NCBI RefSeq assembly: GCF_905175375.1
Contig: NZ_CAJIMS010000001.1
Location: 2,728,001 to 2,792,000, forward strand
Length of the DNA: 64,000 nucleotides
Direction: 5' to 3'
Origin: Chryseobacterium aquaeductus
GTDB lineage: Bacteria; Bacteroidota; Bacteroidia; Flavobacteriales; Weeksellaceae
The translations under genes were made by a program, and so were the position numbers. Positions 16,827 through 25,215 of the stretch are shown here, in pieces. A model generated the notes under the pieces. The model did no database searches. It saw only the letters and a list, made by a program, of their open reading frames with translations, and was not told where the DNA came from. Within the stretch, counting starts at the first letter, position 1, and every line of letters starts with the position of its first letter.

Positions 16827-19800
16827 ATGAATAAAGTTCTACTTATAATAACCTTCTTTTTAGCGTTCATCGCTAAAGTATCAGCACAATGCGCAGCGGT
16901 TCCGGTGCCATTTTCGCAATCTTTCAGCACAGGTGCACTTCCTTCATGCTGGGTCAGCCAAAATCTTACAACTACATCAACCAGTGCCAATGTAAAATGG
17001 AGATTCTCTGGTACTGCAGGATATGGAGCTACCGGAAATGGTGGAAGACCAGCCGGAACGTTTGCCTGGGTAGACGCAAGCTCGCCTTATGCAAATGAAC
17101 ATGCTGTAGAATTGATCAGTCCTCAAATCAATCTTACAGGTCTTACAAATCCTTATGTAAAATTTGATTGGTTTAAAAATCACTTAACATCTGCTACCGG
17201 AACAGTGCCGGCTTATGAGCACAATTTACTGAAACTAGAAGTAAACAGTGGAGCAGGATGGGTCCAGATCTGGTCTGGTAACACCAATGATCCGGAATGG
17301 AGAACTGTTGGTGTTCCGTTGGCTGCAAGCTACGTCGGGACAACTATTCAATTAAAATTTACTGTTGATAAAGACGTTTTAGGAAACGGATATTTCTATG
17401 ATGATGTTTTATTGGATGAAGTACAGGTGATACAGGCTCCTACTTGTTTTGTACCTGTTACTTTGCCTGTAACCAATGTCGCTCCAACTTCTGGAACGAT
17501 CAATTGGGCAGCACCTTTGGCTCCGGCACCTGCTCCTGCCAATGGATACGAATATTATTTCAGCACAACCAATACTCCGCCTGTTGCAGCAACTCCTGGT
17601 ACTGCAACTCCTGGTACTTCTGCTAATTTAACGCCTCTGGTTCCCGGTACCACTTATTATTGGTGGGTAAGGTCAGTTTGTTCGGCTTCTGATAAGTCGC
17701 AATGGGCAGAAGGAGAAGCTTTCACTCCAGGACAGATCGGAGGAGGAACGGCAACTCATGCATATCTACCTGTCTACTCATGTTTAGGATTTAATTATTC
17801 TCAACAGATATATACAGCTTCGGAAGTTACTTCCGCAGTTGGTACAAACAATTACATTACAGCGATTAGATTTTTTGTTTCTACTACTGCTGCTACCCAA
17901 GGAAATTATAACCAATGGGATATTTATTTAGGAAACACTACTCAGACAGATTTTCCAACCACTACCAGCTGGGTTCCTTCAGGATCTTTAACTCAGGTCT
18001 TTTCCGGAACTTTGCCGGCAATGACGGCGGGGACATGGGTAAATATTCCGCTTACAACACCTTTCTTATGGGATGGAACAAGTAATATTGTAATCGGTGT
18101 TGACGAAAACTCAACCGGAACATCTTGTACGGCGAATTGGGGAAGTTATTCTGCGGGAACCAACAGGGGAATGCAGTATCGTAATACAGCGACAAATCCT
18201 GATCCGGCAACTCCTCCTACTGCGACCAGCAGATATAACGTAATTCCTACACTTCAAATGGTAGGAACTGTTTTGGCACCTTGTGTCACAACTCCTCCAG
18301 TTGGTCTGGCTGTGAATAATATTGCGGCAACTTCTGCGGACGTTTCGTGGACGCCTGTCGCGGGAGCAACTTATGTTTTAAGATACAGATCACTTCCGGC
18401 TGGTACTTGGACGACGGTAAACATCACAACACCACTTACCAATACCTACACTATACCTGGTTTGCTGGAATTGACTCAATACGAAGTAGAAATAGCAACT
18501 ATTTGTGGTACAGGTCCTGCAGGGGCATTTTCTGCTCCAGTGAATTTCACAACTCCGGGAGTGTCATGGTGTCCTCATGCTGCACAGTACACAAGCGCAA
18601 CATATGGTTGGATATCTAATGTCACTGTAAATCCTGTAGGGTCGGCACCATTGAATAATACTTCTACTCAATCTCAGTATACAAACTTTTCTACCAATCC
18701 TGCTTTGGAGCTTACTTTAGTAAGAGGTACTCAAAATAATTCAATTTCTATTGGGAAAACTTGGTCGGGAACTCAGTATGCCAATTACACAAATGTGTGG
18801 ATCGATTTTGATAGAGATGGTCTCTTCGATACTACTGAATTGGTTTATACGAGTGGATCTAGTAATGCATCACCAGTTACCGGAACATTCAATGTTCCTC
18901 TGGTAACTTATAACGGACCAAATGCTACGAGAATGAGAGTGGTAGTATCTTATGCTGCTGCTGCAGGTGCATGTTCAGGGAATACGTATGGTGAAGTGGA
19001 AGATTATGCCGTTAAATTTGTAGATCCTGTGCCATGTACAAATGCTGCACCTACCAATCTAACTGCTACAAACCTTACTCCTGTGAGTGCTGTTTTATCT
19101 TGGATGCCTGCACAAGGTGCAACTTACTTTATACAATGGAGACAAGTTGGTACAACACCGTGGAACACCATTACACCAAACCCGACAGTAAGCACAACCA
19201 CGATCACAAACCTGAACGAACAAGTTCAATACGAGTTTAGAGTTGCATATATTTGTGGTGGCGTACAAGGTAACTTTGCGGTTCCTGTACAGTTTACGAC
19301 ACCGGGAATTGCTTGGTGTCCTCACGCTGCACAGTACACAAGTGCAACATATGGTTGGATTTCTAATGTAACGGTAAACCCTGTAGGGTCTACTATACTC
19401 AACAATACTTCTGTTCAATCTCAATATACCGATTTTTCTGCCAATCCTGCTTTAGAGCTTACTCTTGTAAGAGGTACTCAGAATAATACAGTTACTGTAG
19501 GAAAAACATGGTCGGGTACCCAATATGCCAACTATACCAACGTGTGGATAGATTTTGACAGAAATGGAATCTTCGATACAGGTGAGTTGATCTACACAAG
19601 TGGTTCTAATGCTTCATCACCAGTTACAGGAACGTTTAGTGTTCCTTTGGTAACATACAACGGTCCTAGTGCTACACGAATGAGAGTCGTAGTTTCTTAC
19701 GCTGCTGCTGCTGGAGCATGTTCAGGAAATACGTATGGCGAAGTTGAAGATTACGCCGTTAAGTTTATAGATTTACAACCATGTAACACTGTAGCTCCGG

Positions 19801-22079
19801 TTCCGGTTGTTTCAAATATGACCTCTTCCACAGCGTATGTATCATGGATTCCTACTGCTAATGCTACTTATAGAATAAGATGGAGACAGCAGGGTACAAC
19901 ATCTTGGGTGCAGCCAGCTGCACCTCTGGGTTATTTAGAGTTGCCTGCCGGACAAAGTTTTTATAATATTACTGGTCTTTTGGAACAGACTGCCTATGAA
20001 GTACAAATTCAGGCAAAATGTGGAACGACTTGGGGCGCATTTGGTCCTTCAGTCAATTTCACTACTCCTTCATTGACTTATTGTAGTATGATAGGAATTG
20101 GAACCAATGATTACATTTCTAATGTAACTGTAAGTCCTGTGAACTTCCCTGTGATGGATAATGCATCTCTTCAGACAAATTATACACTTTACAATACTCC
20201 TGCAACGCTTATCAATTTGGAAATCGGCTCTACAGGAAACCAATTATCTGTGTCAAAAGCTTGGGTTGGTACCACGTATGGTGATGCTGTATATGTTTAT
20301 ATTGACTGGAATAGAGATGGAATATTTGCAGATACGGAAAGAATCATGACTTCAGCATCTAGTACAGCAACTCCTGTTACAACGACATTTGCTGTTCCGG
20401 GAACGGGTGTTTATACAGGTCCGTATAATACAACAATGAGAGTTGTTCTGAAACGTGGAAGCGCACCTGTAATGTGTGTAGATCCTGCCAATGGTGAAGT
20501 AGAAGATTACGAAGTCAAATTAAGACCTTGTAGTAATGCTACCCCAACCAATGTAACGTTTAACCCAGTTACTCATAATTCAGCTACAATAAACTGGACT
20601 TCCGCAACAAGTAACAACGCATTTCTGGTAGAATACAGAGAAGTAACAAACCCTGCTTCTGCTTGGACTGTTATTAATGCTTCTGTTTTGGGTGGTAATC
20701 CTCCTGTCGTAATTAATGGTTTAACGCCGGCTACTGCGTATGAAGTGAGAATTGCTGCGGTATGTGGAAATGGTGGTGCAGGTGCTTATACTGCGATCCA
20801 GACATTCACTACAAGATGTGATCCTACACCTCCGAATGTGACTATTACAAATGTTACATCAACATCTGCTGTAATCACTTGGAACCCTCTTGTACCTAGC
20901 GCATCATATATTCTTAGATGGAGAATAGAAGGTACTACAGCGTGGAATACGCCTGTTGTTCCTCAGCCACCATCAAATTCTTACACGATTACAGGTTTAA
21001 ATTCTTTTGTAACGTATGAAGTGCAGGTAGCCAATCAGTGTGTTGGGGAGTCCACTCCAAATCCTTGGTCGAATCCTCAGGTATTTACAACAGTAAGAGT
21101 TTGTGAAATAGCTCCGCCGGGATTGACGATTACTACCTTAACGCCAACAACTGCAGAAGTTGTCTGGGATGCATTTCCGGGAGCAACTTATTTATTAAGA
21201 TATAGAAAAGTAGGTATTCCTAGCTGGACGAATGTTCCGGTGAACGTAAATACGTATACCATTACAGGACTTTTAGAATTAACAAAATATGAAATGCAGG
21301 TAGCCAATATTTGTAGTGGTACAACTGGTAATTTTACACCTCTGTATTATTTCACTACTCCAACTGTAGTGTATTGCCCAGTGTCATCTGCCAATTCTGC
21401 AACAGAATTTATTTCTAAAGTAACGGCCAAACCTACAGGAAAACCTGAAATGATCAATGAATCTGATGGATCTAATTACACAGATTTCACTGGAGATCCA
21501 ATGAAGCATATTGAGTTGATACAAGGTGCAGCAGGAAATCAGATCACCATCGATAAAACAATGAGCTCAGGTGCCAATGCCGGAGTAGCTGTCTGGATTG
21601 ATTTTGACAGAAACGGATACTTTGACATCAACGAAAGAATCTTAGCTGACGGACCAAACGATAACCCAACAGCAACTGCCACATTCACTGTGCCAACGAA
21701 TGCTTTTGTGAGCATGACAGATTACAAATACGCAGTAATGAGAGTAGCAATGCAGAAAGACGGAATTCCGGTCAACTGTTTGAGTTTCGATGATGGTGAA
21801 GTAGAAGATTATACAGTAAAAATATCGAAAGTTCCTGTTCCAAATTCATTGAATCAGAGTGATATTTTAATCTACCCAAATCCTGTAAAAACAACTTTAA
21901 ATGTAAAAAATATCAGTCCGAAAGCTGATTATAAAATTTACAGTGCTGCCGGAAGACTGGTATCTTCAGGTTTGATTATGAATAATGCAATTGATGTAAG
22001 CAGTCTGATAAACGGAGTGTATATTATTGATATTGTAGATGAAAAAGGTAGTGTACAGAAGAAATTTATTAAAGAATAG
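16827..22079 (+). CDS. Giant type IX-secreted FN3/GEVEDY adhesin-like protein
   Basis: 1750 residues. A signal peptide (cleavage near V-S-A-Q, residue 21) is followed by a MAM/jelly-roll-like region (about 25-205). Many fibronectin type III modules with W-x-x-A-x-x-A-T-Y and L-x-x-x-T-x-Y-E-V patterns follow. Four GEVEDY domains end in G-E-V-E-D-Y at residues 722, 971, 1223 and 1657. The C terminus (about 1680-1750) is a type A type IX secretion sorting domain (Y-P-N-P-V, G-V-Y-I-I-D, K-K-F-I). The protein should cross the outer membrane by the type IX system and be anchored or released at the surface. No enzyme motif was seen. The first two GEVEDY+FN3 units are near-identical, separated by 747 bp, pointing to recent tandem duplication. 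Confidence 0.92.
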   Translation: MNKVLLIITFFLAFIAKVSAQCAAVPVPFSQSFSTGALPSCWVSQNLTTTSTSANVKWRFSGTAGYGATGNGGRPAGTFAWVDASSPYANEHAVELISPQINLTGLTNPYVKFDWFKNHLTSATGTVPAYEHNLLKLEVNSGAGWVQIWSGNTNDPEWRTVGVPLAASYVGTTIQLKFTVDKDVLGNGYFYDDVLLDEVQVIQAPTCFVPVTLPVTNVAPTSGTINWAAPLAPAPAPANGYEYYFSTTNTPPVAATPGTATPGTSANLTPLVPGTTYYWWVRSVCSASDKSQWAEGEAFTPGQIGGGTATHAYLPVYSCLGFNYSQQIYTASEVTSAVGTNNYITAIRFFVSTTAATQGNYNQWDIYLGNTTQTDFPTTTSWVPSGSLTQVFSGTLPAMTAGTWVNIPLTTPFLWDGTSNIVIGVDENSTGTSCTANWGSYSAGTNRGMQYRNTATNPDPATPPTATSRYNVIPTLQMVGTVLAPCVTTPPVGLAVNNIAATSADVSWTPVAGATYVLRYRSLPAGTWTTVNITTPLTNTYTIPGLLELTQYEVEIATICGTGPAGAFSAPVNFTTPGVSWCPHAAQYTSATYGWISNVTVNPVGSAPLNNTSTQSQYTNFSTNPALELTLVRGTQNNSISIGKTWSGTQYANYTNVWIDFDRDGLFDTTELVYTSGSSNASPVTGTFNVPLVTYNGPNATRMRVVVSYAAAAGACSGNTYGEVEDYAVKFVDPVPCTNAAPTNLTATNLTPVSAVLSWMPAQGATYFIQWRQVGTTPWNTITPNPTVSTTTITNLNEQVQYEFRVAYICGGVQGNFAVPVQFTTPGIAWCPHAAQYTSATYGWISNVTVNPVGSTILNNTSVQSQYTDFSANPALELTLVRGTQNNTVTVGKTWSGTQYANYTNVWIDFDRNGIFDTGELIYTSGSNASSPVTGTFSVPLVTYNGPSATRMRVVVSYAAAAGACSGNTYGEVEDYAVKFIDLQPCNTVAPVPVVSNMTSSTAYVSWIPTANATYRIRWRQQGTTSWVQPAAPLGYLELPAGQSFYNITGLLEQTAYEVQIQAKCGTTWGAFGPSVNFTTPSLTYCSMIGIGTNDYISNVTVSPVNFPVMDNASLQTNYTLYNTPATLINLEIGSTGNQLSVSKAWVGTTYGDAVYVYIDWNRDGIFADTERIMTSASSTATPVTTTFAVPGTGVYTGPYNTTMRVVLKRGSAPVMCVDPANGEVEDYEVKLRPCSNATPTNVTFNPVTHNSATINWTSATSNNAFLVEYREVTNPASAWTVINASVLGGNPPVVINGLTPATAYEVRIAAVCGNGGAGAYTAIQTFTTRCDPTPPNVTITNVTSTSAVITWNPLVPSASYILRWRIEGTTAWNTPVVPQPPSNSYTITGLNSFVTYEVQVANQCVGESTPNPWSNPQVFTTVRVCEIAPPGLTITTLTPTTAEVVWDAFPGATYLLRYRKVGIPSWTNVPVNVNTYTITGLLELTKYEMQVANICSGTTGNFTPLYYFTTPTVVYCPVSSANSATEFISKVTAKPTGKPEMINESDGSNYTDFTGDPMKHIELIQGAAGNQITIDKTMSSGANAGVAVWIDFDRNGYFDINERILADGPNDNPTATATFTVPTNAFVSMTDYKYAVMRVAMQKDGIPVNCLSFDDGEVEDYTVKISKVPVPNSLNQSDILIYPNPVKTTLNVKNISPKADYKIYSAAGRLVSSGLIMNNAIDVSSLINGVYIIDIVDEKGSVQKKFIKE
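18567..19788 (+). repeat. Near-identical tandem GEVEDY/FN3 coding repeat
   Basis: The units beginning W-C-P-H-A-A at 18567 and 19314 (residues 581 and 830) encode almost the same 155-residue domain, with only scattered substitutions. The period is 747 bp (249 residues), including the linking FN3 module. Confidence 0.85.
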
Positions 22080-22108
22080 ATTTAGTACCAACTTTTCAAT
22101 AATTAAAG

Positions 22109-22146
22109 AAATCCGTCTCAATTTGAATATTGAGGCGGATTTTTAT
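22109..22146 (+). terminator. Rho-independent terminator of the secreted protein gene
   Basis: AATCCGTCTCAA (from 22110) pairs with TTGAGGCGGATT (22130-22141) with a G-U pair, followed by T-rich sequence. Confidence 0.85.
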
Positions 22147-22274
22147 ATTGTTAATGTTTTAATTCTTATAAACTATCTTATCTAAACTTTGCTTTTTCAA
22201 TTTATATTCTAAATTAATCAACTTTTCAACCAGTTTAATTATAAATAAAATTTTTACCGATTATAGAATAGTCT

Positions 22275-22282
22275 TACCTTTG
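22275..22282 (+). promoter_or_regulatory. Candidate promoter -7 box for the NtrC-type regulator
   Basis: TACCTTTG matches TAnnTTTG exactly and lies 20 bases before the GTG start, giving a very short leader. The -33 region is weak. Confidence 0.4.
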
Positions 22283-22301
22283 TTTTTTAAGCCGAAGAAA
22301 A

Positions 22302-23648
22302 GTGAATAAAATATTAATCATCGATGATGAAGAGAAAATCAGAACCTTGCTTTCCAAAATTATCAGTCTGGAAGGTTTTGAAGTATTTCAGGCTTCCGAT
22401 CTGAAAAATGGAAGAAAAAGACTTGAAATTACTGACATCGATGTAGTGATATGTGATGTGAAACTTCCTGATGGAAGCGGAGTCGAATTTTCTAAAGTGA
22501 TCAAAGAAAAATTCCCATCCATAGAAATAATATTGCTTACTGCGTACGGAAATATTCCTGATGGTGTGCAAGCCATTAAAAACGGTGCTTTTGACTACAT
22601 TACCAAGGGTGACGACAACAACAAAATCATTCCGCTTTTATACAAAGCTACCGAGAAATCTGCACTCAACAAACGTGTTCTTCAATTGGAAAAACAGTTG
22701 GGAAACAAATATTCTTTCGATAAAATTTTCGGAAAATCAAAAGCTATAAAATCGGCAATCGACTCGGCAGAAAAAGTGGCTTCTACAGATGCTACAGTTT
22801 TATTAACCGGAGAAACAGGAACCGGTAAGGAAGTATTTGCGCAATCTATTCACAACGCAAGTGCCAGAAGAAAGCAGAATTTTATTGCGATTAACTGTTC
22901 TGCATTCAGCAAAGAATTGCTAGAAAATGAATTGTTCGGACACAAAGCAGGAGCTTTTACCGGAGCACTTAAAGACTCAAAAGGTATTTTTGAAGAAGCC
23001 AACCACGGAACTGTTTTTCTGGATGAACTTGGAGAAATGCCTCTCGATTTACAGGCAAAATTGCTTCGTGTTTTAGAATCCGGTGAGTTTATAAAAGTTG
23101 GAGACAACAAGCCAACCAAAATTAATGTCCGTATCATTGCCGCGACCAACAGAGATTTGCAGAAACAGATAGAACTCGGAGATTTCCGCGAAGATCTTTA
23201 TTATAGAATTAATATTTTCAATATTGCACTTCCGTCTTTAAGAGAAAGAGTTTCTGATATTGAAGAATTGGCAAGGCATTTTCTGAAAACATTTTCAGTG
23301 AAAACAGGTAAAAAAATTACATCAATAAATCCTCAATACCTAGATGCGCTTAAGCAACATCCCTGGAAAGGGAATATTCGGGAATTGCGAAATGTGATCG
23401 AAAGAAGCGTGATTCTTACAGATGGTTCGGAGTTAGATTTAATTTCTCTTCCATCAGATTTTCAAAGTTTAACTCCTGATAGTTCAAAAGGTAAAACGCT
23501 TTCTGCTTTCGAGCTTGCCAGTGCAGAAAAAGTACATATTCAGAAAGTCATCAATTATACCAACGGAAACAAAACAGAAACCGCAAAACTGCTGAATATT
23601 GCATTGACAACTTTGTACAGAAAACTGGAAGAATTTCAGATCAAATAA
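22302..23648 (+). CDS. NtrC-family sigma-54-dependent response regulator
   Basis: 448 residues with a GTG start (22302), directly in front of the receiver-domain strand K-I-L-I-I-D-D. Order of domains: receiver (1-120; Asp8/Asp9, phosphoacceptor Asp52, Thr80, Lys102), AAA+ sigma-54 activator (140-370), and Fis-type helix-turn-helix (420-446). The AAA+ part has Walker A G-E-T-G-T-G-K-E at 170-177, the sigma-54 contact loop G-A-F-T-G-A at 217-222, and Walker B V-F-L-D-E at 238-242. It can activate only sigma-54 promoters. The next forward-strand genes are the kdp operon, whose own kinase genes lie at its far end with no KdpE-type regulator. This protein is therefore the likely partner, replacing OmpR-type KdpE (inference). 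Its stop abuts the stop of the convergent sugar kinase gene with no gap. Confidence 0.93.
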   Translation: MNKILIIDDEEKIRTLLSKIISLEGFEVFQASDLKNGRKRLEITDIDVVICDVKLPDGSGVEFSKVIKEKFPSIEIILLTAYGNIPDGVQAIKNGAFDYITKGDDNNKIIPLLYKATEKSALNKRVLQLEKQLGNKYSFDKIFGKSKAIKSAIDSAEKVASTDATVLLTGETGTGKEVFAQSIHNASARRKQNFIAINCSAFSKELLENELFGHKAGAFTGALKDSKGIFEEANHGTVFLDELGEMPLDLQAKLLRVLESGEFIKVGDNKPTKINVRIIAATNRDLQKQIELGDFREDLYYRINIFNIALPSLRERVSDIEELARHFLKTFSVKTGKKITSINPQYLDALKQHPWKGNIRELRNVIERSVILTDGSELDLISLPSDFQSLTPDSSKGKTLSAFELASAEKVHIQKVINYTNGNKTETAKLLNIALTTLYRKLEEFQIK

Positions 23649-24584
23649 TTATTCGGCAGAGATTAAACGATATAGATAATCTACATTTTCTTTTTTGAAA
23701 AGGCCTGTTCCTGTAGCCATCGTTGTTGCAGATCCGCACGCAACACCCATTTGCAGCATCTCTTTATAACTGCCTTTTTTCATCAGTACAGAAACCATTC
23801 CTGCCACCATACTGTCACCGGCACCAACTGTACTTCTGACTTTGATTAATGGTGCCTGAACCCATATTTTCTCGTTTTCGGAACACAAAAATGCACCCTT
23901 TGATCCCATAGAAACTACCACCACTTCAGCTTTTTTTGATGAGATGAGTTCATAAGCTGCATCCTGCACTGATACGTTGTCCAGATCTTTGTTACCGGTT
24001 AATGCAGCCAATTCGCCAAGATTGGGTTTCAGCAGAAAGACAGATTCTTCTGCCGCAGCCTGCAAAGCTTCTCCCGAAGTATCTACGATTATTTTGCAGC
24101 CTTTATTTTTAAAATTTGAAATAATTTTTTTCAGGTAATTTGTAGAAATGTTTGGTGGCAAACTTCCACTGATCACCACAATTTCAGGTACAGTTTTTAT
24201 CTCTTCTAAAAATTTTAAAAAATCAGTTTGTTCTTGATCAGACACAGGATTTCCCTCCATTCCGAAACGGTACTGCTGTTGGTTGGAAGAATCTACTACG
24301 ATAAAATTTTCCCTCGTTTCTTCCATCACGGGAAATGCCTCTATTTTCAGATTTTCTTTTAGTAAAAGATCTTCCAGCATAGCACCTGTTCTTCCGCCTG
24401 AAAGAAATAAAGTTTCTGCATCGGCTCCCAATCTTTTTAAAGCTCTTGATATATTAATTCCACCACCTCCAGGTTCATAAACCGGACTTTCGCAACGGAG
24501 TTTTTGCTCGGGAACAATTCTTTCTACAGAACTGCTTTTATCAACAGAAGGATTGAGTGTGATTGTTAAAACTGAACTTGTCAT
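23649..24584 (-). CDS. PfkB-family sugar kinase (1-phosphofructokinase / 6-phosphofructokinase-2 type)
   Basis: 311 residues, cytoplasmic. Features: the N-terminal T-L-N-P-S-V-D of the hexose-phosphate kinase subfamily; PfkB signature 1 in P-G-G-G-G-I-N-I-S-R-A-L (about 37-48); and the anion-hole/catalytic signature S-T-V-G-A-G-D-S-M-V-A-G (about 250-261, catalytic Asp in G-A-G-D). It phosphorylates fructose-1-phosphate, fructose-6-phosphate or tagatose-6-phosphate; sequence alone does not decide. It is wedged in reverse between the NtrC-type regulator and the kdp operon, and shares its upstream region with kdp. The two operator-like repeats there could affect both. Confidence 0.88.
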   Translation of the reverse strand: MTSSVLTITLNPSVDKSSSVERIVPEQKLRCESPVYEPGGGGINISRALKRLGADAETLFLSGGRTGAMLEDLLLKENLKIEAFPVMEETRENFIVVDSSNQQQYRFGMEGNPVSDQEQTDFLKFLEEIKTVPEIVVISGSLPPNISTNYLKKIISNFKNKGCKIIVDTSGEALQAAAEESVFLLKPNLGELAALTGNKDLDNVSVQDAAYELISSKKAEVVVVSMGSKGAFLCSENEKIWVQAPLIKVRSTVGAGDSMVAGMVSVLMKKGSYKEMLQMGVACGSATTMATGTGLFKKENVDYLYRLISAE

Positions 24585-24604
24585 AATGGTAAGGAATATC
24601 CAAA

Positions 24605-24612
24605 CAAAAGTA
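24605..24612 (-). promoter_or_regulatory. Candidate promoter -7 box for the PfkB-type kinase
   Basis: On the reverse strand this reads TACTTTTG, an exact TAnnTTTG match 21 bases upstream of the start codon. No strong -33 box. Confidence 0.35.
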
Positions 24613-24643
24613 AGTATTAATTTTTATTAAAAGTAAAGCGATC

Positions 24644-24681
24644 CTATCAAAACGATAGTAAACACCCTATCAAAACGCTAG
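24644..24681 (+). promoter_or_regulatory. Two tandem operator-like inverted repeats upstream of kdp
   Basis: CTATC-AAAAC-GATAG (24644-24658) is a perfect inverted repeat. CTATC-AAAAC-GCTAG (24667-24681) repeats it with one change, 23 bp further on, about two helical turns. They lie some 110-130 bp upstream of a possible -24/-12 promoter, the usual place for NtrC-type activator sites. Confidence 0.5.
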
Positions 24682-24757
24682 TGTTTGTTGATTGCCGAAA
24701 AATAAAAAAGTTCGTAAATACTTTGTAACAAAGGCTTTAACGGATTTTGATTGTTCA

Positions 24758-24773
24758 TGGACTCTAAATTGTC
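24758..24773 (+). promoter_or_regulatory. Possible sigma-54 (-24/-12) promoter of the kdp operon
   Basis: TGG-N8-TTG (24758-24760 and 24769-24771) has the exact -24/-12 spacing, but the -12 element is TTGTC rather than TTGCW. Transcription would start near 24783, 20 bases before the first small gene. Support comes mainly from context (sigma-54 activator gene nearby, upstream operator pair). Confidence 0.3.
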
Positions 24774-24802
24774 AATATTCTGGCATATCAAAATATAAAG
24801 TA

Positions 24803-24916
24803 ATGAACAACTGGAAATTAAAATACTACAGAAAACTAAAATCCTGGCATTTGCTTGCTGTTTTTTATGGTCTTATCATGTGTATCGGAATTACCTACAG
24901 AATTTTTAATCCTTAA
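24803..24916 (+). CDS. Small one-helix membrane protein, kdp leader gene
   Basis: 37 residues: a basic N terminus (K, K, R, K) followed by one hydrophobic helix of about 17 residues (L-L-A-V-F-Y-G-L-I-M-C-I-G-I), predicted inside-positive. Not a recognised family. It is the first of four very small genes in the same direction leading into kdpA, and the following ATG starts 4 bases after its stop. A single-pass accessory peptide of the Kdp pump is an inference from position. Confidence 0.5.
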   Translation: MNNWKLKYYRKLKSWHLLAVFYGLIMCIGITYRIFNP

Positions 24917-24920
24917 AACT

Positions 24921-25001
24921 ATGACAGCAATCTTAATCATTACGGGCACCATTCTGTTTGCCTTATTTTTTTTAACCATTAATTATTTCGAGAAAATATG
25001 A
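24921..25001 (+). CDS. Small one-helix membrane protein before KdpF
   Basis: 26 residues (M-T-A-I-L-I-I-T-G-T-I-L-F-A-L-F-F...), nearly all one transmembrane helix, ending N-Y-F-E-K-I. Its TGA overlaps the ATG of kdpF (ATGA), a strong sign of translational coupling and so of real expression. It has the size and layout of KdpF but lacks the P-E-x-F end seen in the next peptide. Confidence 0.5.
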   Translation: MTAILIITGTILFALFFLTINYFEKI

Positions 25002-25075
25002 CGCTTCTATTCATTATTGCCATCGCAGTATTTATCTATATCTGCTATGTGCTTGTAAAACCTGAGCAATTTTAA
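24998..25075 (+). CDS. kdpF: Potassium-transporting ATPase small subunit KdpF
   Basis: 25 residues: one transmembrane helix followed by the KdpF-like tail Y-V-L-V-K-P-E-Q-F. KdpF is a short lipid-like peptide that stabilises the KdpABC complex in the inner membrane. It is located in the kdp operon ahead of kdpA and coupled by a 4-base overlap to the upstream 26-residue gene. Too short for most gene callers. Confidence 0.75.
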   Translation: MTLLFIIAIAVFIYICYVLVKPEQF

Positions 25076-25088
25076 AAAATAATTAGCA

Positions 25089-25208
25089 ATGAATCGTAAG
25101 ATCATACATAGGATAAAAGAGTGGGGAATCCTGATTTTTTGGATCAGCTTCATCATCGCTTTTTTGTACCTCGTGATTACAGTAAAAGAATTTGCATTAA
25201 TTCATTAA
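25089..25208 (+). CDS. Small one-helix membrane protein between kdpF and kdpA
   Basis: 39 residues: a basic N terminus (N-R-K-I-I-H-R-I-K) and one transmembrane helix (W-G-I-L-I-F-W-I-S-F-I-I-A-F-L-Y). It starts 13 bases after kdpF and ends 7 bases before the kdpA ATG, leaving no space for anything but one operon. Unrecognised family; probably a further accessory peptide of the pump or of its biogenesis. Confidence 0.55.
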   Translation: MNRKIIHRIKEWGILIFWISFIIAFLYLVITVKEFALIH

Positions 25209-25215
25209 ACAAACT

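Noticed and set aside
19095..19424. 109-codon reverse frame inside the repeat protein
   Set aside because: Cys-rich antisense reading of the repetitive gene; coding bias belongs to the forward strand.
24845..24859. TGGCATTTGCTTGCT as a sigma-54 promoter of kdp
   Set aside because: Good -24 and -12 words, but the spacing between GG and GC is one base short, and it lies inside the 37-residue coding frame.
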